DNA of 48,957 nucleotides, taken from positions 1 through 48,957 of the forward strand of contig JBJEOA010000035.1 of NCBI GenBank assembly GCA_051880475.1, read 5' to 3'. Shown here piece after piece: positions 8,463-17,371 of the stretch. The position numbers were made by a program, and so were the translations under genes. The notes below the pieces were generated by a model, which had not been told where the DNA came from, did no database searches, and saw only the letters and a program-made list of their open reading frames with translations. Positions within the stretch are counted from its first letter, which is position 1; each line of letters begins with the position of its first letter. This DNA is from JAUUSJ01 sp051880475 (lineage in GTDB: Bacteria; Bacillota; Clostridia; Lachnospirales; Lachnospiraceae).

Positions 8463-9065
8463 TTATTCTCCTATCGTTCTTATTTTTGATATAATTTCTA
8501 ATATTTTTTTTCTGTCTTTTAAACCATTTGTCTCCACGCCACTGCTTAAATCAATGGCAAATGGATAGTAGGCGATAGCGGCCTCTATATTTTGAATTGT
8601 TAAACCGCCAGCTAGAAAAAAAGGTTTTTTTGTCTGGGGCATTAAACTCCAATCGAATGTTTTGCCCGTTCCTCCAGCACCGTTATCGAATAAAAAATAG
8701 TCGACATCAAATGTAGGAAGAATAGAAGTATCAAAGTCTTTATCAATTTTTAGAGCTTTGATGAGGGGGCAGTCTGTTTGACTGCGCAATTGTTTGATAT
8801 ATGTGGAATTTTCTTGTCCGTGAAGCTGTGCCATGTGGATAATTCCTTCGCTGTAGAGAGAAATAATTTCTTCTATCGGTGCATTTACAAAAACTCCAAC
8901 TGGGGTAATAGATTTATCTAATTTAGCGGAGAGCTTCGCAGCCATCTCATGGGAAACTTGTCTTTTGCTTTTTGCAAAGACAAAGCCGATATAATCTGGC
9001 TTAGCCTCATTGACGTAGTCGATATCACATTCTCTTTTTAGTCCACAAATTTTTATTTTACTCAT
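8463..9065 (-). CDS. trpF: Phosphoribosylanthranilate isomerase
   Basis: 200 residues, TIM barrel. It isomerises phosphoribosylanthranilate to carboxyphenylamino-deoxyribulose phosphate. KICGLKRECD carries the catalytic Cys, DYIGFVFAKSKRQVS the phosphate-site region, and LFDNGAGGTGKTFDW the catalytic Asp region. ATG 9065 (MSKIKICG) overlaps the end of trpC in the same ATGAGTAA arrangement as trpB/trpA. A GTG nine bases upstream is in frame but has poor spacing to the AAAAGG site. A stand-alone enzyme, not fused to TrpC. Confidence 0.96.
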   Translation of the reverse strand: MSKIKICGLKRECDIDYVNEAKPDYIGFVFAKSKRQVSHEMAAKLSAKLDKSITPVGVFVNAPIEEIISLYSEGIIHMAQLHGQENSTYIKQLRSQTDCPLIKALKIDKDFDTSILPTFDVDYFLFDNGAGGTGKTFDWSLMPQTKKPFFLAGGLTIQNIEAAIAYYPFAIDLSSGVETNGLKDRKKILEIISKIRTIGE

Positions 9066-9846
9066 GAATTTCACCTTTTAAGATGGCAAGCTGTCTTTTT
9101 TTATCTGGACTTCTCATGAAAGTTTCTCCGATTAAGACGGCGTTTGTCTTGTTCTCATAGAGAGCTTTAATATCATCAGCAGTTTTAATTCCACTCTCTG
9201 ATACGAATAAAATAGAATCTGGGACGAGGCGGCGAAGACGAATACTATTTTTTATATCGACTGTAAAAGTCTTTAAATCTCTATTATTTACTCCAATTAT
9301 TCTAGCACCGGCTTCTAATGCGGAGGTAATTTCTTCTTCGGAATGTGCCTCAACAAGTGCAGATAATCCGAGAGAATCCGCAATTTGAATATATTTTTTT
9401 AAAGTTTTTGTATCTAAGAGGGCGCAGATGAGAAGCACTGCAGAGGCGTTTAATGTTTTTGCCTCGTAAATTTGATACTCATCTACCGTAAAATCTTTTC
9501 GTAAAATTGGAATTGTTACAATATCGGCCACTTCTTTTAAATAATCATTAGAACCTTGGAAAAAATAAGGCTCTGTGAGAATGGAGATGGCAGAGGCACC
9601 AGCTTCCTCGTACTCTTTTGCAATCTCTAAATATGGAAAATGTTCTGCGATTACTCCCTTAGATGGAGAAGCTTTTTTTATCTCGCAGATGAAGGATAAA
9701 TCCTTTGTAGCTAATGCTTTCTCAAAAGGGAAGTCATCTGTTTTTGGAAGAGAGAGTGCTCTTTCTTTCATTTCCTCTAGTGAAATTTTTTGTTTTTGCT
9801 CTGCGACACGCTCTCTTGTTTTGTTTGCAATTTTATTTAAAATCAT
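9058..9846 (-). CDS. trpC: Indole-3-glycerol phosphate synthase
   Basis: 262 residues. It decarboxylates and closes the ring of CdRP to give indole-3-glycerol phosphate. Visible motifs are CEIKKASPSKG (substrate lysine), ILTEPYFFQGS, LRKDFTVDEYQIYEA, VEAHSEEE, GVNNRDLKTF and VSESGI. Normal length. AGAGAGGAAAAC precedes the ATG. A 79-base spacer separates it from trpD; it is the only long gap within the operon and contains no clear site. Confidence 0.97.
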   Translation of the reverse strand: MILNKIANKTRERVAEQKQKISLEEMKERALSLPKTDDFPFEKALATKDLSFICEIKKASPSKGVIAEHFPYLEIAKEYEEAGASAISILTEPYFFQGSNDYLKEVADIVTIPILRKDFTVDEYQIYEAKTLNASAVLLICALLDTKTLKKYIQIADSLGLSALVEAHSEEEITSALEAGARIIGVNNRDLKTFTVDIKNSIRLRRLVPDSILFVSESGIKTADDIKALYENKTNAVLIGETFMRSPDKKRQLAILKGEIHE

Positions 9847-9925
9847 TGTTTTCCTCTCTCATAATGAATAAAAGTTTCATTACTCTGTCTGTTCAATTGG
9901 CAGAGGTTTTTATAGTAAACTCTAG

Positions 9926-10933
9926 TTATCTATTGGAAAGTGTGATAAATTTTTCAAGTTGTTTTGTTGCTTTTCCGCTGTCTATGATATCTTCTGCGAT
10001 TTTAATAGCATCTTGAATAGAATATTCTGGTTTTGCAATATGAATGGCAGCCGCAGAATTTAATACAACAGCATCTCTTTTTGGACTTTTTTTGCCAGCT
10101 AAGATATCTTTTGTTATCACAGCATTTTCTTCTTTTGTTCCACCTACTAAATCTTTCTTTTCACAGCGCTTGAATCCAAATTGTTCTGGAGTAATTTCAT
10201 AGAAGGAGTATTCTCCGTCATGAAATTCACAGACAGAAGTTGGGGCACTCATAGAGATTTCATCTAGGCAATCTTGACCGTATACAACCATACCTCGTTT
10301 TACTCCTAGATTGTATAAAACCTTTGCCATTGGCTCGATTAAATCCTCAGAGTAGACACCGAGAAGCTGCATATTTGCACTTGCTGGGTTTGTGAGTGGT
10401 CCTAAAATATTAAATACAGTTTTTGTTCCAAGCTCTTTTCTGACTGGACCGACATATTTCATCGCACTGTGGTAAACTTGAGCGAATAAAAAGCAAATAT
10501 TGATTTTTTCTAAGAGTTCTTGGCTCTTTTTTGGGTCGATTGTGATATTAACACCGAGTGCCTCAAGGACATCGGCAGCTCCGCATTTGCTAGAGGCAGC
10601 ACGGTTTCCATGTTTTGCAACTGGGATGCCAGCGGCAGAGATAACGAGGGAGGAGGTTGTGGAGATATTAAAGGAATTAGATTTATCTCCTCCTGTTCCG
10701 ACAATCTCTAATACATCCATATCGTGTTCAAGGTGAGTTGCATGTTTTCTCATGCCCGCAGCGGCAGCAGAAATTTCTTCGATTGTCTCTCCTTTTGTCG
10801 AGAGTGCTGTCAAGAACGCAGCTGTGAGAACTTGACTTGTCTGACCGGACATAATTTCATCCATAACAGCTAAAACAGTTTCGCTAGATAAATTTTCGTT
10901 GTTTATTAATTGTGTCAATGCCTGTTTAATCAT
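9926..10933 (-). CDS. trpD: Anthranilate phosphoribosyltransferase
   Basis: 335 residues. It transfers phosphoribose from PRPP to anthranilate. GTGGDKSNSFNISTTSS is the PRPP-binding loop; KHGNRAASSKCGAADVLEALG and LGPLTNPA complete the family signature. It stands alone, not fused to TrpG. The TTAGGAGGTATTATC ribosome binding site is strong and the gap to trpG is 11 bases. Confidence 0.97.
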   Translation of the reverse strand: MIKQALTQLINNENLSSETVLAVMDEIMSGQTSQVLTAAFLTALSTKGETIEEISAAAAGMRKHATHLEHDMDVLEIVGTGGDKSNSFNISTTSSLVISAAGIPVAKHGNRAASSKCGAADVLEALGVNITIDPKKSQELLEKINICFLFAQVYHSAMKYVGPVRKELGTKTVFNILGPLTNPASANMQLLGVYSEDLIEPMAKVLYNLGVKRGMVVYGQDCLDEISMSAPTSVCEFHDGEYSFYEITPEQFGFKRCEKKDLVGGTKEENAVITKDILAGKKSPKRDAVVLNSAAAIHIAKPEYSIQDAIKIAEDIIDSGKATKQLEKFITLSNR

Positions 10934-10944
10934 GATAATACCTC

Positions 10945-11511
10945 CTAATGCTCTAAAAAGTTTTTCAGCATAATATTTCCGTCTGGAGTCAAAATAGATT
11001 CTGGATGGAATTGTAGTCCATAAATTTCATAATCTCTATGTTTTACTGCCATAACTTCACCGTCTGTTGTCTTGGCAATAACCTGAAGTGTTTCTGGAAT
11101 TGTTTTTGGGTCAGCTGCAAGGGAATGATATCTCGCAGCTAAAATTTTATCTGGAAGGCTGGCAAAGATAGGACAAGTAATGTCTATCTCAACCTCAGAT
11201 TGTTTGCCGTGCATAAGTTTTTTTGCGTAAGTGATGGTCGCTCCAAATGCCTGACAGATGGATTGATGTCCGAGGCAGATGCCAAGAATTGGAATTTTTC
11301 CTTTAAAATAATTGACAACTTCAAGACAAATACCAGCTTGGTCTGGACGACCAGGTCCGGGAGAGAGAATAATTCTATCTGGGTTCATCGCCTCAATTTC
11401 GGAAATTGTTTTTTCGTTATTTCGAATAACAGTAATATTGCTATCATATGCACCGATTAGCTGATATAAATTATAAGAAAAGCTATCATAATTATCGATT
11501 AGTAAATTCAT
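10945..11511 (-). CDS. trpG: Anthranilate synthase component II (glutamine amidotransferase)
   Basis: 188 residues, class I glutamine amidotransferase. It releases ammonia from glutamine for TrpE. The catalytic triad is visible: nucleophile Cys in GICLGHQ, and His and Glu in LQFHPES. SPGPGRPDQAG is the oxyanion strand. Its ATG overlaps the trpE stop by one base (TAATG), indicating tight coupling of the two subunits. The same type of subunit can serve folate synthesis (PabA); the operon position makes TrpG the main role. Confidence 0.96.
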   Translation of the reverse strand: MNLLIDNYDSFSYNLYQLIGAYDSNITVIRNNEKTISEIEAMNPDRIILSPGPGRPDQAGICLEVVNYFKGKIPILGICLGHQSICQAFGATITYAKKLMHGKQSEVEIDITCPIFASLPDKILAARYHSLAADPKTIPETLQVIAKTTDGEVMAVKHRDYEIYGLQFHPESILTPDGNIMLKNFLEH

Positions 11512-12980
11512 TAGTCCAATCCTCCTTCTGATAATTCTACAGCGCGGATAACTGCCTTTGCTTTATTTAAACATTCTTGAAATTCGTTTTCTGGCACACT
11601 GTCGGCTACGATGCCGGCACCAGAACGGATAAATATTTTATTATTTTTCTTAAATGCGATTCGGATTGCGATACAAGTATCAAGGTTTCCAGTGAAATCG
11701 AGATAACCAATTGCACCCCCGTAAATTCCTCTTTTATTGTTTTCTAACTCATTAATGATTTCACATGCTCTAATTTTTGGAGCCCCAGATAGTGTTCCTG
11801 CTGGCAAAACTGCACTCACTGCGTCGAGAGCTGTTTTATCATCTTGGATGGTTCCTCGCACTGTGGAGCCGATATGCATTACATGGGAGAAACGCTCGAT
11901 TGACATATATTTTTCTACATTTACACTGCCAAATTTGCTTATTTTTCCGATATCATTGCGACCAAGGTCTACAAGCATATTATGCTCGGCTAGTTCCTTA
12001 GGGTCACAGAGCAAGTCTTTTTCTAGAGCAATATCTTCCTCTGGTGTTTTTCCTCGTGGTCTTGTTCCAGCAAGTGGGAAGGTGTGCAGTGTATCGTCTT
12101 TTAATTTTACTAATGTCTCCGGAGACGCACCCGCAATCTCAATGTCGTCACTGCTAAAATAAAACATATATGGAGATGGGTTTGTTGTTCGAAGTACGCG
12201 GTAGGTATCAAGTAGACTTCCGCTTGCCTGTGCCTCTAGACGATTGGATAAAACTACTTGGAAAATATCACCCTCGTAAATATAGTTTTTCGCCTTTTCT
12301 ACCATTTTGCAGTATGCTTCTTTATTGAAAAGAGGTTTAAACTCGGATTTTAGTTTAAGTGGTGGGATTTCTGCTTGCTGTCCCTCTTTTATGAGAGCCA
12401 CCATTGAATTTAATTCTAATTTTGCTTTTTCGTAATTTTCTTTGAATTCGTCTGTTTTTACATTTACAATTAAAATGATTTGTTGCTTAAGATTATCAAA
12501 AGCGATAACTTTGTCAAAAAGCATAAGATCAACATCATTAAAGTTTTCTTCATCTTTTGCGTCTAAATTTAAAGTTGGTTCGCTGTATTTAATAAAGTCG
12601 TATGAAAAGTATCCAACTAAACCGCCGGTGAAAGGAGGTAGGGATTCAATTTTTGGACTTTTATTTTCATCGATAATTTGTTTAATATATTGTCCAGGAT
12701 TATCTGTCTGAATTGTGATATCTGTTCCACTTTTAATGCGAAGTGTTCCGTTTATGCAGCTAAGCTCTAATTTTGGATCATATCCAAGGAATGTGTATCG
12801 GCCCCAGTTTGTAGAGTCTTCTAAACTTTCTAACATATAACAATGTCGGCTTACTTTTTTTAAAATACGAAGTAATGTGATTGGTGTGCAAATATCAGAA
12901 TAAAGGGTTGTGCTAATTGGAATTGAGCGATAATTGTTTATATACTGACTTGCTTCTTCAAAGTTTGGTTGATAGTTCAT
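11511..12980 (-). CDS. trpE: Anthranilate synthase component I
   Basis: 489 residues. It converts chorismate and ammonia to anthranilate. The chorismate-binding C-terminal half has AGASPETLVKL, PLAGTRPRG, EHNMLVDLGRNDIG and LPAGTLSGAPK. Near the N-terminus YMLESLED corresponds to the LLES-type tryptophan feedback site, so allosteric inhibition is likely. ATG 12980 (MNYQPNFEE) has AAGGAGG 8 bases upstream. An apparent N-terminal extension through the assembly gap is an artefact of the run of N. First gene of the operon, behind a T-box leader. Confidence 0.97.
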   Translation of the reverse strand: MNYQPNFEEASQYINNYRSIPISTTLYSDICTPITLLRILKKVSRHCYMLESLEDSTNWGRYTFLGYDPKLELSCINGTLRIKSGTDITIQTDNPGQYIKQIIDENKSPKIESLPPFTGGLVGYFSYDFIKYSEPTLNLDAKDEENFNDVDLMLFDKVIAFDNLKQQIILIVNVKTDEFKENYEKAKLELNSMVALIKEGQQAEIPPLKLKSEFKPLFNKEAYCKMVEKAKNYIYEGDIFQVVLSNRLEAQASGSLLDTYRVLRTTNPSPYMFYFSSDDIEIAGASPETLVKLKDDTLHTFPLAGTRPRGKTPEEDIALEKDLLCDPKELAEHNMLVDLGRNDIGKISKFGSVNVEKYMSIERFSHVMHIGSTVRGTIQDDKTALDAVSAVLPAGTLSGAPKIRACEIINELENNKRGIYGGAIGYLDFTGNLDTCIAIRIAFKKNNKIFIRSGAGIVADSVPENEFQECLNKAKAVIRAVELSEGGLD

Positions 12981-12995
12981 AATGGGTTCCTCCTT

Positions 12996-13095
12996 NNNNN
13001 NNNNNNNNNNNNNNNNNNNNNNNNNNNNNNNNNNNNNNNNNNNNNNNNNNNNNNNNNNNNNNNNNNNNNNNNNNNNNNNNNNNNNNNNNNNNNNN
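12996..13095. other. Assembly gap (100 N)
   Basis: Exactly 100 N, so the true size is unknown. It lies between the trpE ribosome binding site and the T-box terminator. Its right edge is inside a family 1 repeat, which suggests the gap is an unresolved copy of that repeat. Confidence 0.95.
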
Positions 13096-13125
13096 ATTTG
13101 TTTCGTCGCTTGACAGGGACTTTTA
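13096..13125 (-). repeat. Family 1 repeat, copy truncated by the assembly gap
   Basis: Bases 13096-13125 match the reverse complement of 614-645 with a few changes (tttcgtcgcttgacagggac here). The copy begins six bases beyond the T run of the T-box terminator and runs into the gap, so it would lie in the trp leader between terminator and trpE. Confidence 0.7.
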
Positions 13126-13130
13126 TGCAC

Positions 13131-13421
13131 AAAAAAACCGCCCATGATAAAATAATATATCAAGGACGGATACAAATCTAAATCCGCGGTGCCACCTTAC
13201 TTTGAGAATTTTTCTCACACTCACTAGAATACAAACATATTCCTAACAACTAACGTATGTCTTACGTCGCAGAATACTCAGCTTGAAAAGCTTTTGACTG
13301 CGCCCTCCGTGGTCCATTTGATAAACTGCGTTCTATTGGGCTTCCACCTACCCCAACTCTCTGTAAGTGCACGATTACCTTTATCTCCACTTCAACGGTT
13401 TCATGGACGATATCAAATTTT
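13131..13421 (-). promoter_or_regulatory. T-box riboswitch (tRNA-Trp) controlling the trp operon
   Basis: On the minus strand the leader carries the T-box core aaggtggcaccgcgg (13184-13198), which pairs with the uncharged tRNA acceptor end. A Stem I with gagagttggggtaggtgg lies upstream. A candidate specifier TGG (13314-13316) in the context AAATGGACC fits tryptophan. The terminator ccgtccttgata/tatcatgggcgg (13158-13169 and 13138-13149) is followed by seven T (13131-13137). Uncharged tRNA-Trp should stabilise the antiterminator and allow readthrough into trpE. The T-box core is seen directly; the specifier assignment is inference from position and pathway. Confidence 0.93.
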
Positions 13422-13427
13422 TTAGAA

Positions 13428-13456
13428 ATTATAATCCAAAATTGTATCATTGTCAA
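13428..13456 (-). promoter_or_regulatory. Sigma-A promoter of the trp operon
   Basis: On the minus strand, TTGACA (13451-13456), a 17-base spacer and TATAAT (13428-13433): a full consensus match. Transcription should start about 7 bases further, at the T-box leader. Confidence 0.9.
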
Positions 13457-13653
13457 GAAAAAAATAAAATTTTTCAAAATTATATATAGATAGTTAAAAA
13501 ACTATTAAAAATAAAATAATATTTATAGTTTAAAAATAGAGGGAAAGATGATATACTAATAGAAAATCTTTGATATATTTTGTTAATAATTATAGAGAAA
13601 AAAGTTGTGAGGGCGCAAAAGGACGCAAAAGTACGATTTTATAGGAGGATAAA

Positions 13654-15372
13654 ATGGACAAAAATTTAAGAGATATAGTAAATCAATATTTAAAGATTCC
13701 ATATCTGTTTACTATATTTTTTGCAATTGTGACGGTTGCGATGTTCTTTATTTCTGTTAAGGCAGGAATACTTATGGCGATAAGTACAGTTATTTATTTT
13801 GGGGTTATATTTAGTATATCATCTAAATGGTCTTCTAAAATGTATAATCAAGTAGTAGATTATGGCTTTGAACAGGGACAAATTCAAAAAAAGCTTTTAA
13901 AAGAGCTTTCTATACCTTATACTTTAGTGGACAAAGAGGGAAGAATTCTCTGGTATAACGCAGAGTTCAAGGAGATGGTAGGAAGAAGTTTTATTAATCC
14001 ACGGTTTATCTATAATATTTTTTCTGAGTTATCAAAAACTACTTTGAGAAAGACATATAATAAAGCAAAGCAGTATGTGGAGTTCGATGGGCATAATTAT
14101 AGAATTGAGATAAAAAGAGTTCGAGTGGAAGAGCTTGAGATTCGAAAACAAGAAGAGGATGGAATAGATACTATTTTAGAGGGAGACCAGATGCTATTTG
14201 CACTCTATTTTTATGATGAGACAGAGATGATTACTTATAAGGAAGCTTGTGAGAATCAAAAAATAGTTGTCGGTCTTATTTATATTGATAATTATGAAGA
14301 GGCNNNNNNNNNNNNNNNNNNNNNNNNNNNNNNNNNNNNNNNNNNNNNNNNNNNNNNNNNNNNNNNNNNNNNNNNNNNNNNNNNNNNNNNNNNNNNNNNN
14401 NNNATGTTGACGAAAGATAAAGTGCTTATTATGGGACATAAAATTCCAGACATCGACTGTCTTGGGGCGGCAATTGGAATTTATCGCTTATCTAAAATGT
14501 TAGGCAGAAAAACCTATATTGTGATGAATGAGCCTACAAGATCGATTAAGCCGGTGATACATGAGATGATGAATAATCATTCGATTTATGGAGACGAGTT
14601 ATTTGTGACAAATGAGCAGGCAATCCATTTGATTGATGATAGCACAATGTTAGTTGTTGTGGATGTGAATCGGCCATGCCTTACAGAGTGTGAGGATTTG
14701 TTAAAATATGTAAGAACAATTGTAGTTTTAGACCATCATAGACAGACAAATGATAGTATTCAAAATGCGGTTTTATCTTATGTGGAGCCATATGCCTCCT
14801 CAGCCTGTGAGATGGTTACTGAAATTTTGCAGTACAGTGTGGATAAGCCAGATTTGAAGGCGATTGAGGCAGATGCGCTATATTCTGGTATTTTGGTGGA
14901 CACCGATAATTTTGTTTCTAAGACAGGAGTTCGAACATTTGAGGCGGCAGCCTTTTTAAGAAGAAGTGGCGCAGATATGTCAAGAGTCCGCAAAATGTTT
15001 CGTGAGGAGATTTCTATCTATCAAAAGAAGGCGGAAGGAGTCAGAAAGGCTGAGACCTTTTTGAATGATTTTGCTATCTCTATCTGTGACGCTGAGGGAG
15101 TGGAAAGTCCTACTATTTTAGGTGCACAGATTGCAAATGATTTATTGGATATTAAGGGAATTCGAGCTTCCTTTGTCTTGACAGATTTGACAGATAGGAT
15201 TTATATTAGTGCAAGGTCCATTGATATGAATGTCCAAGTCATTATGGAGAAGCTAGGTGGCGGCGGTCATATGAATATGGCGGCGACACAGATTCGGGGA
15301 GTGACGATAGACGAGGCTATGAGACAGCTAAAGAAGCTTCTTGAGCAGATGCGAGAGGAGCATGAATTATAG
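13654..15372 (+). CDS. gdpP: Cyclic-di-AMP phosphodiesterase GdpP (internally gapped)
   Basis: A membrane phosphodiesterase that hydrolyses c-di-AMP. Two N-terminal membrane helices (about residues 15-56) are followed by a PAS-like domain (SIPYTLVDKEGRILWYNAEF). Then comes the 100-N gap, which removes most of the degenerate GGDEF domain. The DHH/DHHA1 phosphodiesterase follows: GHKIPDIDCLG, VVVDVNRP, VLDHHRQ, SGILVDTDNF, GGGGHMNMAATQ. The reading frame across the gap is only nominal; GdpP proteins are usually about 650 residues, so sequence is probably missing. AGGAGG precedes the ATG. It is followed by rplI and dnaB in the conserved Firmicute order. Confidence 0.93.
   Translation: MDKNLRDIVNQYLKIPYLFTIFFAIVTVAMFFISVKAGILMAISTVIYFGVIFSISSKWSSKMYNQVVDYGFEQGQIQKKLLKELSIPYTLVDKEGRILWYNAEFKEMVGRSFINPRFIYNIFSELSKTTLRKTYNKAKQYVEFDGHNYRIEIKRVRVEELEIRKQEEDGIDTILEGDQMLFALYFYDETEMITYKEACENQKIVVGLIYIDNYEEXXXXXXXXXXXXXXXXXXXXXXXXXXXXXXXXXXMLTKDKVLIMGHKIPDIDCLGAAIGIYRLSKMLGRKTYIVMNEPTRSIKPVIHEMMNNHSIYGDELFVTNEQAIHLIDDSTMLVVVDVNRPCLTECEDLLKYVRTIVVLDHHRQTNDSIQNAVLSYVEPYASSACEMVTEILQYSVDKPDLKAIEADALYSGILVDTDNFVSKTGVRTFEAAAFLRRSGADMSRVRKMFREEISIYQKKAEGVRKAETFLNDFAISICDAEGVESPTILGAQIANDLLDIKGIRASFVLTDLTDRIYISARSIDMNVQVIMEKLGGGGHMNMAATQIRGVTIDEAMRQLKKLLEQMREEHEL
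14304..14403. other. Assembly gap (100 N) inside gdpP
   Basis: 100 N of nominal length between the PAS and DHH parts of gdpP. The flanks on both sides are clean coding sequence, so the gene is probably intact in the organism. Confidence 0.95.
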
Positions 15373-15387
15373 AAAGGATGGAAGAAC

Positions 15388-15834
15388 ATGAAAGTAATTT
15401 TATTAGAAGATGTAAAGGCATTAGGAAAAAAAGGTGAGATAGTAGAAGTAAGCAATGGCTATGCTAGAAACTTTATTTTGCCAAAGAAAAAAGGAATTGA
15501 GGCTACAACAAAAAATTTAAATGATTTAAAACTTCAAAAAGCTAATGAAGCTAAAATCGCAGCAGAGCAGTTAGAGGAAGCAAAGCAGCTTGCAGCTCAT
15601 ATTTCTACAAAAGAAGTTACTGTAAAGATGAAAGTCGGAGAAGGTGGAAAAACTTTTGGTACTGTTTCTACAAAGGAAATTGCGGCAGCAGTGAAGGAGC
15701 AGTTAGGACTTGATTTAGATAAGAAAAAAATGCAGATTCAAGAGCCAATCAAATCTTTAGGATACCATATTGTTAAGTTAAAATTACATTCTAAGGTAAC
15801 TGGAGAACTCAAAGTAAAAGTTGAGGGAAAATAA
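15388..15834 (+). CDS. rplI: 50S ribosomal protein L9
   Basis: 148 residues, the normal length. The N-terminal rRNA-binding domain MKVILLEDVKALGKKGEIVEVSNGYARNFILPKK is followed by a long helix and a C-terminal domain (GKTFGTVSTKEIAAAVKEQ). It binds 23S rRNA near the L1 stalk. It starts 15 bases after gdpP and 19 bases before dnaB, all one transcript. Confidence 0.97.
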   Translation: MKVILLEDVKALGKKGEIVEVSNGYARNFILPKKKGIEATTKNLNDLKLQKANEAKIAAEQLEEAKQLAAHISTKEVTVKMKVGEGGKTFGTVSTKEIAAAVKEQLGLDLDKKKMQIQEPIKSLGYHIVKLKLHSKVTGELKVKVEGK

Positions 15835-15853
15835 GATTGGCAAGGTGACGTAG

Positions 15854-17194
15854 ATGGAAGAAGCGTTAATTAAAAAAATACAGCCAAACAATGCGGAGGC
15901 GGAAGCCTCCGTTATTGGTTCTATGCTGATGGATAGAGACGCTATAGTAGAAGTTGCAGATATGCTGCACAAGGACGACTTTTATCAAGCACAAAATGGA
16001 ATTTTATTTGAGGCGATGGTAAGTCTTTATCGGGAAGGAAAACCGGTAGACCTTGTTACTTTGCAAAATAAGCTAAGACAGATGGGTGTCCCAGAATCAA
16101 TTAGTAATCTTGAGTTTATCAGAGATTTACTTGAGGCTGTTCCGACATCAGCAAATGCAGTGCAGTATGCTAAAATCGTACAAGAAAAGGCTCTGCTTCG
16201 AAAACTAATTAAGGTGACAGAAGATATCACAAACTCCTGTTATCTTGGCAATGAAGATACGACTTTAATTTTAGAAAAGACAGAGAAAAATATTTTTACA
16301 CTTCTTCAAAATACAGGAGATAATAAAGATTTTACGCCGATTCGAGAGATTGTCTTAAATTCTCTTGATTCTATTGAGGAGGCGGCAAAAAATCACGGTG
16401 TTGTTACAGGAATTCCGACTGGATTTTTAGATTTGGATTATAAGTTGACAGGACTTCATCCTTCTGAGCTTATTTTAATTGCGGCAAGACCAGCGATGGG
16501 AAAAACAGCATTTGTATTAAACATTGCACAGCATGTCGCATTTAAAAATAATTTTTCTGTAGCGATTTTTAGTTTGGAGATGTCCAAAGAACAGTTAGTT
16601 ACGAGACTTATGGCGATGGAATCTATGGTAGATTCTCAGCTTATTCGAACGGGTAATCTTAAAGATGATGAATGGGAAAAAATAATGGAAGGAGCTTCCA
16701 TTATTGGAAATTCTAATCTTATTATCGATGATACTCCCGGTATTACAATCTCAGAGCTTCGCTCTAAATGTAGGAGGTATAAGCAGACAAAGGGACTTGA
16801 CCTTATTATCATTGACTATTTGCAGTTGATGGCAGGAAATGCAGGTAGGAGAAGTGAGTCAAGACAGCAAGAAATTTCTGAGATTTCAAGGTCTTTAAAA
16901 GTACTAGCGAGAGAGCTTAACGTTCCAATCGTCGCGTTATCGCAGCTTAGTCGTGCGGTGGAGGCGAGACAAGACCATAGACCGATGCTTTCTGACCTTA
17001 GAGAATCAGGAGCAATTGAGCAGGATGCGGATGTCGTCATGTTTTTATATCGAGATGAATATTATAATCCAGATTCTGAGAAAAAAAATATTGCGGAGGT
17101 CATCGTAGCAAAGCAAAGAAATGGTTCCACTGGAAGTATAGAGCTTGTATGGCTTGGTCAGTACACGAAATTTGCAAATAAAGAAAAAATATAG
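15854..17194 (+). CDS. dnaB: Replicative DNA helicase
   Basis: 446 residues. The N-terminal DnaB domain (PNNAEAEASVIGSMLMDRDAI) is followed by the RecA-like helicase core. Walker A is ARPAMGKTAFVLNI, Walker B LIIIDYLQLM, and the later motifs are SQLSRAVEARQDHRPMLSDLRESGAIEQDADVV and KQRNGSTG. The hexamer unwinds the fork 5' to 3'. It is called DnaC in Bacillus. Start ATG follows AAGGTGACGTAG. Confidence 0.97.
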   Translation: MEEALIKKIQPNNAEAEASVIGSMLMDRDAIVEVADMLHKDDFYQAQNGILFEAMVSLYREGKPVDLVTLQNKLRQMGVPESISNLEFIRDLLEAVPTSANAVQYAKIVQEKALLRKLIKVTEDITNSCYLGNEDTTLILEKTEKNIFTLLQNTGDNKDFTPIREIVLNSLDSIEEAAKNHGVVTGIPTGFLDLDYKLTGLHPSELILIAARPAMGKTAFVLNIAQHVAFKNNFSVAIFSLEMSKEQLVTRLMAMESMVDSQLIRTGNLKDDEWEKIMEGASIIGNSNLIIDDTPGITISELRSKCRRYKQTKGLDLIIIDYLQLMAGNAGRRSESRQQEISEISRSLKVLARELNVPIVALSQLSRAVEARQDHRPMLSDLRESGAIEQDADVVMFLYRDEYYNPDSEKKNIAEVIVAKQRNGSTGSIELVWLGQYTKFANKEKI

Positions 17195-17228
17195 AAAAAT
17201 AGAGAGAGAAATTAGATGACGGTATTCG

Positions 17229-17257
17229 TTGTTCCTTTATTTTAAAATTGATATACT
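17229..17257 (+). promoter_or_regulatory. Promoter for the MerR-type gene
   Basis: TTGTTC (17229-17234), a 17-base spacer and TATACT (17252-17257) with TG one base before it (extended -10). It opens a leader of about 110 bases that contains a terminator. Confidence 0.6.
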
Positions 17258-17309
17258 ATAAAAGGTAGATTAAAAATCAGATGGGGAACAGTGAACTATC
17301 ACTATAATA

Positions 17310-17354
17310 TTTGTCAAAATAGGAGCCCCATAGGGCTCTTTTCTTTTGGACAAA
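17310..17354 (+). terminator. Terminator in the leader of the MerR-type gene, possible attenuator
   Basis: gagccc (17323-17328) and gggctc (17333-17338) form a tight stem followed by ttttctttt. An outer pairing tttgtc (17310-17315)/gacaaa (17349-17354) extends it. Upstream, atgggg (17281-17286) is complementary to ccccat (17326-17331) and would disrupt the terminator stem. It may simply end the dnaB transcript as well. Confidence 0.75.
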
Positions 17355-17371
17355 AATATTTGGAGGATGTT

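Noticed and set aside
9847..9925. Possible internal promoter or terminator between trpD and trpC
   Set aside because: Only a weak ctctg/cagag pairing in the wrong orientation; no convincing promoter on the minus strand.
11737..12162. A 141-codon open frame antisense to trpE
   Set aside because: trpE is a complete, well-conserved gene on the other strand; the antisense frame has no ribosome binding site or recognisable domain.
12981..13175. Extension of trpE through the gap to an upstream start
   Set aside because: The frame exists only because N triplets contain no stop. It would run through the ribosome binding site and T-box terminator.
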